DNA of 64,000 nt, taken from Antennarius striatus. Taxonomy: Eukaryota; Chordata; Actinopteri; Lophiiformes; Antennariidae. The notes below the pieces were generated by a model that was given only the letters and a program-made list of their open reading frames with translations, did not search any database and was not told where the DNA came from. The first letter of the stretch is position 1; each line of letters opens with the position of its first letter. This document shows positions 55,312 to 64,000 of the stretch, piece by piece. The stretch is taken from assembly GCF_040054535.1 (NCBI RefSeq), contig NC_090797.1, positions 13,858,501 to 13,922,500 on the forward strand. The letters are read 5' to 3'. The translations under genes and the position numbers were made by a program.

Positions 55312-55668
55312 CAGTGATCCCTCGCGCATTCACGTATCAACAAATATGACTTCACCTCATCGTGGATTTTTAGTAGGTAGTCACGTGATACCATTCTAGT
55401 GCATTCTATTTGATGCAATTCGATGCATTCTATTGGCTGACGGCATCCGGAAGTGTGCTCTGTTCTGTCAGTCTCGGACTTTCGTGAGACACAGTCTATC
55501 AGAGTGTGGGAATAGGTAATACAGATAGAAGGTGGTTTAATATCAGTATGGGGAGGGTTTGTAAATGTTTAAATTACCGTAAATAAATAGATTGCGATCT
55601 CGATCACGGATTCCTCAGTCGCATGTGGTTTCTGGAATGCATTGACCACAAAGATCGAGGGTGCACTG
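55312..55668. mobile_element. Tc1/mariner-type MITE
   Basis: Left end CAGTGATCCCTCG, right end in reverse complement CAGTGCACCCTCG (11 of 13 match). TA precedes the left end; the right flank reads TG, probably mutated. 357 bp without coding capacity. Confidence 0.6.
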
Positions 55669-55698
55669 TGTGTGTGTCTCTCTCTCTCTCTCTCTCTC

Positions 55699-55757
<59 letters not shown>

Positions 55758-55758
55758 G

Positions 55759-55789
<31 letters not shown>

Positions 55790-55835
55790 ATATTTATTTA
55801 TTTTTATTTTATTTCATTTATTTATTTATTTATTT
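55669..55835. repeat. Compound (TC)n(TA)n(GT)n(TTTA)n microsatellite
   Basis: TC at 55677-55699, TA at 55703-55766, GT at 55767-55788, then TTTA-type units to about 55835. Directly abuts the MITE end. Confidence 0.9.
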
Positions 55836-56227
55836 TAACGCTGTGGGTAGATGTTTTTATAATATAGTAAAATTCATGATTAATTTGGGGAAATTCGTCC
55901 GTCTTTTATTTTGAAACCTGTCAGGTACACTGTGGGTAACCCGAGGCAGGAAGATGCTGACATGCCGTGGGTAAGTTAGTCCGATGCAGGCTCCGTCGTC
56001 ATAGTGTCTTAAAGTATTGTTTAAATGTTTTACGTTGGTTATGACTTGTCTATATTATGTGATTGTGTAATGCTGTAATAAGTGTGTAGTAGATCAGTCG
56101 GATGTATCGACCCAATTTGTGCCTGTTTGTGTCCGTTGTTATTCCCAGGAATAAAAACATTGCATCCATCCACCTCGACTCCTGAGCCATTCTATACCGA
56201 CCAAAAGAACAGAGTACTGAACAGAGT

Positions 56228-56357
56228 ACTGTGTGTGTGTGTGTATATGTATATGTGTATATATATATATATATTTATATATATGTGGAGTTAAAAAGCG
56301 TGACAGTGTGAGGTTTTCAAGTAAGCTTATTCAAATATATAGTTGGGGAGATACATA

Positions 56358-56395
<38 letters not shown>

Positions 56396-56413
56396 TGTGT
56401 GTGTGTGTGTGTG
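56228..56413. repeat. Two (GT)n tracts with (TA)n
   Basis: GT/TA at 56228-56285 and GT at 56360-56412 with one GG interruption. A LINE tail (CTACGAGGATTAATAAAGTT) follows at 56460-56480. Confidence 0.85.
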
Positions 56414-56598
56414 ACATGTGACTAACCAGCAGCGTGTGCTAGAGTGGACTTATAATTTCCCTACGAGGATTAATAAAGTTGATTACATTTACAGTTTATT
56501 GTAGGAAGTGGAGCTAGACTCACCTGAGTCCTACTTCTGATGGTTTGCTGTAAAGGTGTCACAAGTGAAGGCTGTAAAATTAACCTGTTTGGCCCTTA

Positions 56599-56718
<120 letters not shown>

Positions 56719-57180
56719 ATTTGTGTGTTTTATTCTCCACCACTATGGCTGATTGGAAACCTTACTTTTCTCAATAGTTTTATACCAAAACGACTTCATT
56801 CACTTACGTAATCCTTTTCATATTCTCTGCATGTTTTGTCCTCAGCTTCTGTCCTGTTGCCACAGTGATCTATGAGGGAATGGATGCTATTTGAAGGGCA
56901 AAGGAGACCGTGTCCCCATGCAGATTGACCACCACTGTCCTTTTGTCCTCACCTCCTCTTTTTTCATTCAGTCAGACAAACTAAGTTGTCTAAAACAACT
57001 CCTTCACATAAAGAAACCTGGGTGATGAAGAAACAAAAAGTTATTTGAGAGGTGTGTGTGTGTGTGTGTGTCCATTACGTAACATTTAAAATATGTATAC
57101 ATGATATAAATTAGTAATTTGAACTGAAGTGAGAAAGTGTCAGACTAAGAGCATAGATTCTCTGTTACATCCATCTATGT

Positions 57181-58232
57181 CAGTGGTTCCCAACCACCAG
57201 GTCATGACCTGGTACCTGGTCACAGGACATTAGATACCGGGCGGCACAGAACATTTGACTTTATTTATTTATTTATTTAACTGATTTTTTTTTACCATTC
57301 TAAAGATGTTTTATTTTGAAAAGGGACGTCTGTGTGGAATGACGCACAGACTTGTCCCACTTGACAGGTGCCGGTCATGTGACAGGTTACTAGCCATTAC
57401 CCCTAAATTAAGCGCCCACAACTGCGCCAGTGTTCTGGATTAAAATCAAGGCAGATTATCCTGAGATCGCCCAAAAAGCAGTGAAAACCCTGTTACCATT
57501 TCCAACATCTTGTCTTTGTGAAGTGGGATTTTCTGCAGCGACTGTAAAGAATACCAAACAGCGGAGTAGACCAGACGTCCGGAACACACCTCAGGTGTAA
57601 ACACTAATCCTTATTATTGTAATTATTACTATTTGATTGACTTGTTCATCCTTTTATTGGAAATTATCAATATTTCTCCTACGTTGAATGCACTGATTGT
57701 TATTCGCTACTCAAGCAAAACTTGGTTTTTGAACGCTTTAGACATTGAACAAATTGGAATTTGACCAAAAAATTCAGATTTTTTTTTTTGTATTAGAAGT
57801 CTAACAAAATTTGGAAGTCGAACGCGAATCCTCCTCCTCTCCCTCTCCAATATTCACGTATGCCAACTGCTCACCACCATTTCATCTTTATTGTTCTTAT
57901 GCTTTAACTGTAATTTGCTTTTTATTTTAGTTTACTGTATTCAATAAATTTTCACTTACGGTAAATCTCATCAGTGCAGTCACTTCAATCGGGTTTTTAG
58001 TATACCAGTAATTATTTTTTACAATTATTTCGTTCACAGAGATAATGATTATCAATTTATGAAGAAAAGGTTGTTTATTGTTGATGTCTGCATTTTACAT
58101 AAAAGCACTGCGGATGATTTATTATTAGACTACAGCTGACCTGACGTCATTAACGATCATAAAGTCCGGTCCGTGAAAATATTGTCTTAGATGAAACCGG
58201 TTCGTGGTGCAAAAAAGGTTGGGGACCGCTTG
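57181..58232 (+). mobile_element. hAT transposon, internally deleted
   Basis: Left end CAGTGGTTCCCAACCACCAG, right end AAAGGTTGGGGACCGCTTG, whose reverse complement matches the left end's CGGTTCCCAACC core. Positions 57422-57600 encode CAPVFWIKIKADYPEIAQKA, then VKTLLPFPTSCLCEVGFSAA and RSRPDVRN before a stop: the conserved C-terminal part of a hAT transposase (the LFPTSxxCExGFSA block). The rest of the transposase is gone. Confidence 0.7.
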
Positions 58233-61200
58233 TTATGAGAATTTTCATTCAGCACGAGCACGAGTATTGACGAGTTTTACTCGTGTCGTGCTCGTACTTC
58301 TAAAACATGCTTTATCATCACCGGATACTCGTCTGACACGAGTACCCGGCTCAACCCTAATGTCCTGGTTGAAATAATCGGCCATGTTGTTCATTTTGAT
58401 GCCTGAGGTGCGAGCCGGCGTTCTGAATGAGCTGGTTAAAGATGACCATTTTTCTGTGTAGAGACTGCATGTTCTCTGTGGGGGTTGTGGCAGAAGGTGG
58501 ACCTGCAGGACAATGGCGGCACCCATTTGTTCATATCTCCAAAACTTTGTAAATTGAATGTTTGTATGTTGATGACCACCCATATTAGCATCTCACATTT
58601 TCTACACCATCTGCAATCTGCTCCTAAGGACTGACAAAAGCAGACAAACTATAGGCCAGTTAATTTTCTTTAGTGTTTGGTCTTTATTTGTTATTAGTAA
58701 TGCTGCAGAATTTAGTCTATTGGCTTTTATTACAATAATAATAATTTTGTCTTGCCTGCCATAAAAACACATTAAAAAAATGACATGAAATAAATCATTT
58801 CGACAACGTTTAAAAATAGTTGTTTCCACATCATCGTCAAACTTTTTTTTGGCAGTGATTAACCAGACGGTACCTAAAGAACTCAAAACTGAATTCTCAA
58901 TCCCAACCACAAAATTTATCATCGAAGGCAAAATGCATAGATACACCATCAACACAACAAGAGGTGTGTACTAGATGGACTACTCCACATGCAGGTACAG
59001 GTGGGGTGAAGTGTTTTCCTGGATATAAAAAGACTGCTCTGTGCACTGTCAACGTGAATGCTCGCCAGCAAACATGGTGCCAGATGGCGTCCTCCTGACA
59101 CATAGCTCACCCATATGTCAATCCGCAGTAATGACTCCCATCAGGTTATCAGGAGGGAGAAAGACAGTCTCCAACTCATCAAGGAGACACTGGTGCTGTT
59201 GATTTTACACATTTGACTGATAAGGAACAATTTCAAACATAGAAATGAAAGATTAATATTGATACTCTGGTTTTCAGATGATGGAAAAGAATATTTCTTC
59301 CTTTTGAATGACTGATCAGGAGGAAAGAACCTTTCCTATGGTTGATCAGCTCAGTTCAAATGTTTGATTGTTTCATTTGTCATTTCTAGCAGCAGACAAG
59401 GACAGTCATTTGTACCACATGTCATCTTGGTCTCTACTGGTCCGTTGCCAAGTCTGCCAGTACACATTTGGGTTCCAAATGTCCCTTTTTGCTGTGAGCA
59501 CATGTTTCACACTGGAAGGACTTCCATTGTCAGATGAAAAGATAGCATTTTCTATGGCTGAAGTTCTGCTGAAAGCTCCAAGGACAAGTCTTTGTGCTGT
59601 AAGAGAAAAATCTCGGCGCCTTCAACTAAAGGTTAACAACGCAAATTCAATATGTCATGGTCTCCATGGATACAAGATAAAGACTTTTTATTAAAGCCAT
59701 ACAGGAGAGTGACTAGAGCATATTCCTTTCAAGCATTATTTTTTCATTTTATCTTTAATTTATTATTTGTGATGAGGCTACTGTAGTCCTGATAATTATA
59801 AATGAATGAAAGGTCATGAAAACGTGACTTTTAATTTCCACGAGTTAAAAGGAACTGTGTGTGCTGTCATAAATATATTTCACCACTCATTCAGGACTCA
59901 ACAGTTTTTGAGAATTTAGTTATTTCTGGAGTTCTGCAGTATTGGTACACTGACGCATGAAAGCAACACAGGAAGTGACTGTTTTTTACACAACTGAACA
60001 GAATCTTTGCTCAACTCCTAAACTCAAGTCACCGGATATTAGACTTGAACCGATAAATGTGTTTTAAATGATAAATGTGTTTTATTTAATAAGACATGAA
60101 TGTTGAATATTCTCTGAGAGCTTATAATGTCCTGTAATGAATTATTAGGTTAAACATTTAAGAACACAATAGTTTTTGGTGATGACAAACACAGAGTGTG
60201 ATGCGCTTGAATGACTGACTCTCGACTTCACTGATAATACATTTCCATCTGAAGTACTTTCTTCACTCAACTTCTGTAGAAATGTATCATGTTTCAAAAA
60301 GTTTGGTGGAGTTAATTCATTCAAAACTCTAACGCTGTGCTCATGAATACATGTAAGGGTTGATCTCAATCCGCCAACATCAAGAGGCTTGAACTCCAGC
60401 AAATATTCACATTTCCAGAATCTGATCAAAAAATAATCTTCATTCATTTTTTATTTTCTCTGAGAAGTCGTGGCCATTTTTACAGCACTCAGAATGAAAG
60501 TACGTCACAGCTCGGCAGCTGCTTTGTGTTGCAGATCCTTCAGATCAGAGTCATTGTTGCGTACACAGAGGTTGCTTTCTCTGCTTTTGAGATGCCACCA
60601 TTTCAGCTCTGCAATTCACCTCTGTGCCTGTTGCCAAGCAACTCCTGACACTTTGGGGATGTGGAGTGAATGCAGGAGCTGCTGTGGTATTTCCACGCTT
60701 GCCTTCAACTGTGCACCTTAGGTTTTCATGTCGCCCACATGCAATAAAAGACATTCTGCCTATAGCAATGTATAACTGATGTTTGGGTGAGTCTTACAGA
60801 AACCACATGGGGTAGAATAAGTGGAGCTGGAGCTGCTTGAGCAATGCAGAAAAAAAACAAACATTTATGAGCAAATAGCAAGTCAGTGAAGCAATTTATA
60901 CAAAACACGTATTATTTTGGGATTCAGTTTCATAGAGGCAACTGTGGCTCAGGAGGTGGAGGTCATCACCCTATGACGCCCTGAGTTCATGGAGCAAACG
61001 TGTTTGAATATTTTAATGGCATCATTTAGAGAGATAGCATTACGGTTTCACTGTTTAGCTACCAACACAGCTGGTCGAGCCATTGCTCAATCCATGGTGA
61101 AGCTCGGCTGGCTGCTGCCTCACTGCAGGTCTGTTCTAAGTATTTCAGCGGTTGTGAAAATTCAGCGATTTTGAGTAAGAACAATTTAAAATTGGTGACG

Positions 61201-63019
61201 TTAAATGGAAAATAACTTCATAATACACTTCACTGGATAAATATAATTATTTAATTTATTTCTTCCATTTTCCTTTTTTTTTTTTTTTTTTCTCCTCATG
61301 ATAGCACGGGAGGCCGTGCCTCACCTGCCTCCCCGGACCGCACGTCACTGGTCACAACGGTAGTTACATTGGTGTGTGTGAGTAAATGAATGGTTGGTGC
61401 TGATGATGCCTCGCATGGTCCCCTCTGCCAACTATGAATGCATCTGTGATACAGCAGACACATGAGTGCATAAGTGCTGTGCAAGTGCAGCAATCTTATC
61501 AGCGTTATAGCACTAGTAAGAGGGTGCTGCAAGTCATTCTGTTTAACTTTTCAGCATCAAATTCAGAAAAGGAATATTTATGAAGAAAGAAATTGGAACT
61601 TTAAAAATCTTTTATTTGCCTATAAATTAACAGATCTCACATTCTGTTTTTAGTGACACATCCAAGACTTTTTAGAGCTGGGTTTGTAATACATTAAATT
61701 TCCTTAAATTAAGTTATTTAAAAACTTAGACAAGCCAGTGTTGATGAATAGATTTTTTTAGCATTCTGTTAGGGATAAACTACTTATAAAAATATCATGT
61801 GGTAAAATTTCAATTTTACATAAAAATATTTGCACCAACCATATCATTTGTGTTAAAAGCTATAAAGATTTATTGAAAGCCAAGGGTCCTCACTGAGGAA
61901 ATCTTCCATGTGTCCATTCCTTGGAGTTTTTTTAAGGATTCTGTAGAATGTTTGGTGTCGGACTGGTTCTTTCCCCCTCCACATAGAAGTTAACTGACAA
62001 AGTTACCCAACCTACAGCTGAAATGTCTCAAATCTTACATAGTTCTAAATTGTTCTCTGCACTAGCATTCTTCAAAATTCAGTTTTCTCTATTGCTATTT
62101 CCTGTTGTCAATGATTTTGAATGCCTGCGCAGTGAGGGTTATTTTCCTGCTGGGGAGTCACTCATTGGCCAAACTCAGCTTCACTCTGAAGAATACGAGT
62201 CTGTTGTTACCTGCTCTGGCAGCTTGATGGATGTAGCGCGGCATTGCTGCTTGAAATACTTTAACACTGTCTGCTTGAGAATTCCACTGGAAAGGATGGA
62301 CATGTTCTCTGTGCAGCCGGCCTGATATGCTGTGCACTACATTTAGGTTAGTTATAGGCACACTGCTTCATTCAATGGCTATATTATTGAAAAGGTGCAC
62401 AGAGATGCAGTCTGGAAACCACATACTAATCCAGGTCAGGATAACATGGTCACGTCTCCCCTGGAAAGTAGTGAGCACCAAAATCCAACACTACAGACAG
62501 AAGATGCTACAGCTAGCCTGCATTAGTCCAACACCCCATGAGTAATGCTGACATTGTCTCAAAATTTCTTTAAATAGCTTACTTGGTATTTCCAAGAAAC
62601 ATCAATCGGTCTGATTACCAGAATGTGTAATGGCACTACGTGTTCCTGCAAAACAGATCTGAGTAAATGTTACAAATGACGAAAACGTTGATTGTTGAAT
62701 TTCTTTTTTTACATTTTAGCTAGATGTTGTGACTTTGCTGTGATTAAAGTCCATTAGCTCCAGAAATAAAATACATGTGACTATGGTCCAGTAAAAATTA
62801 TGATTTCCTTTGAAATAACTTTACTGGAATGATTACAGTTTAGAATCCCTCCATCTTGTTGGTCAAAATATTAGTCTGGGTTGCTACAGAATTTGTGTTT
62901 TCTGAAATTAGCTCGTTTTTCTGATTCTTAATGTAAAATAATGTGAAAAAAGTTAAGTAGTTATGGGAAGCACGGTGGCACAGTGGGTCTAACACTTCAG
63001 GAGAAAGCAGGAGAACTCT
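58233..63019. other. Intergenic sequence, no gene supported
   Basis: AT-rich. Frames such as 59368-59694 (108 codons, plus) and 62023-62325 (100 codons, plus) have no recognised domain, no clear splice context and ordinary composition. A poly(T) run is at 61270-61290. Positions 62960-62995 (GGGAAGCACGGTGGCACAGT) are a short piece of the dispersed repeat seen at 47.06 kb. Confidence 0.5.
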
Positions 63020-63157
63020 TCATGGTTGGTCTCTGTGTCCATTGGCCCCCTGGTTTCTCAGCTCAGCTAAATGACTCCAGAAGTTCCCTGATGACCTCTG
63101 AATGATCCAGTGTTGAAAAGGCTTGGGGGCGCCAATACTTTCGCAGGGCACTGTACT
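63020..63157. mobile_element. Tc1-like terminal fragment, rearranged
   Basis: 63126-63156 (GGGGGCGCCAATACTTTCGC then AGGGCACTGTA) matches the right end of the Tc1-like element at 52575-52603. Positions 63055-63118 (CTCAGCTAAATGACTCCAGA, AGTTCCCTGATGACC, GATCCAGTGTT) match the reverse complement of 52326-52382 of that element, so the internal piece is inverted relative to the end. A deletion derivative of the same family. Confidence 0.65.
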
Positions 63158-64000
63158 TAGGAGTATCCTCAGTTTCTATTTTTCATGGATGGATTTCTTT
63201 GTAAATGCTTGTTTGTCTTTGTAGAGAAGTTTACATTTCAATCACACTTCCTGTTTGCATGCTGCCTATCCTTAACAGTTGTCACACTTTTATTTTGTAA
63301 TAACACATGAAGCCTTAAAGGGCTTAAAGTAACTTGAAAATGAGAATTTTCAACACATAGAGGAGCGATTAATTCTTTTGTGGAAAGGTTATCTGCCAGT
63401 TGACTTTTCATTTGACTTCTGAGCAGGTCAGAGGTCAAATGTGCTCCCACGGTGTGATACAGTGACAAATGTGCTGATCTTGTCAGAGTGAATCTATTTT
63501 CTTTTAATAATGTGCAGTCACCTTTCCTTCATTCACGAGCAGACAAACACATCTGACAGGGTCCTGGCCCTGAGGAACACCTTGGTCAGGTGTAGGCAAA
63601 GCTGACAGATTGAATTTTGGCTTTCTCCCTACAAATAGAATCTGTTTGACCCTGAACGTCTAAGAAATACTGTGTCTGTCTGTGATAGGTAAGCATGCAG
63701 ATGGAAGAGATCGGACACTAAATGATTTCTTGTTTTCATTTTCTAGGTCCTTTTATTTTATTTTATCATCAGTAAGTGGGACAGATAAAAGTCCTGCTTC
63801 TCATTTCTGTCTATGATTAGGTTTAGTCCTAACATGAGTTTTAAGTAAAACAACAGTTCTATCACCAAACTGCCCCCCTCTTTCCCAAACTGCTGCCTCT
63901 TCTACCAACAGTTGGGGGGAGACTCTCCCATAGGCGATGTGTATGCAAGTTACTGCATATGACATATAGTCATTGCCCCGTATTTCCATTTTATTTATTA
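63158..64000. other. Intergenic sequence to window end
   Basis: No gene, RNA or named repeat recognised. Confidence 0.5.

Noticed and set aside
59368..59694. 108-codon ORF
   Set aside because: Length expected by chance in this much sequence and no recognisable family.
62023..62325. 100-codon ORF
   Set aside because: No family features, no promoter or splice support.

Overview
The window reads as a teleost fish nuclear genome segment. Evidence: vertebrate-type spliced genes with short introns, long (AC)n and (AT)n microsatellites, and a repeat cargo typical of ray-finned fish (RTE, L2 and Rex1-like LINEs, hAT, Tc1, Tigger and Harbinger-type DNA transposons, and a tRNA-headed SINE). The species cannot be named from the sequence alone.

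Positions 1-18,000 hold a compact trio of housekeeping genes whose exons I reassembled by translation and GT-AG splice sites. PSMC2 (26S proteasome ATPase Rpt1) is on the minus strand and runs off the left edge: nine coding exons are seen, the last three or so are missing. DNAJC2 (ZRF1/MPP11, ribosome-associated J-protein) is on the plus strand, complete in 16 coding exons, 620 aa. PMPCB (beta subunit of the mitochondrial processing peptidase) is on the minus strand, complete in 13 coding exons, 483 aa. PSMC2 and DNAJC2 are head to head with 483 bp between start codons. DNAJC2 and PMPCB are tail to tail with 145 bp between stop codons and their poly(A) signals interdigitate. The human locus has the same order and orientations, so this is an old linkage of three proteostasis genes.

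At 19.2-20.9 kb lies PHAX, the snRNA export adaptor. It is an uninterrupted 402-codon ORF, whereas the human gene is multi-exonic and elsewhere in the genome relative to this trio. A promoter with a tandem array of GGAA motifs and a likely 5' UTR intron suggest a functional retrogene or relocated intronless copy.

From about 20.9 kb to 64 kb I find no convincing host protein-coding gene. The stretch is gene-poor and filled with mobile elements: a 5'-truncated RTE-type LINE with an intact 524-codon reverse transcriptase ORF (26.9-28.5 kb); a second RTE-family copy with an in-frame deletion through the RT core (36.1-38.0 kb); a short RTE 3' end with a clean 11-bp target duplication (38.9-39.2 kb); a three-level nest of hAT, Tigger MITE and LTR-like insertion (41.9-45.9 kb); a complete 1.6-kb Tc1-like element with IR/DR ends (51.0-52.6 kb); and several smaller MITEs and SINEs. 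One intact tRNA-Ser(UGA) gene sits at 41.0 kb and one decayed tRNA-Glu copy at 18.9 kb. A few non-repetitive stretches (near 24.2, 34.4, 41.2 and 54.1 kb) look like candidate conserved noncoding elements, but this cannot be tested here.

I did not find a new multi-gene system. The most notable observations are the intronless PHAX, the interlocked 3' ends of DNAJC2 and PMPCB, the RT ORF whose start and stop both come from target-site DNA, and the datable nested insertions.
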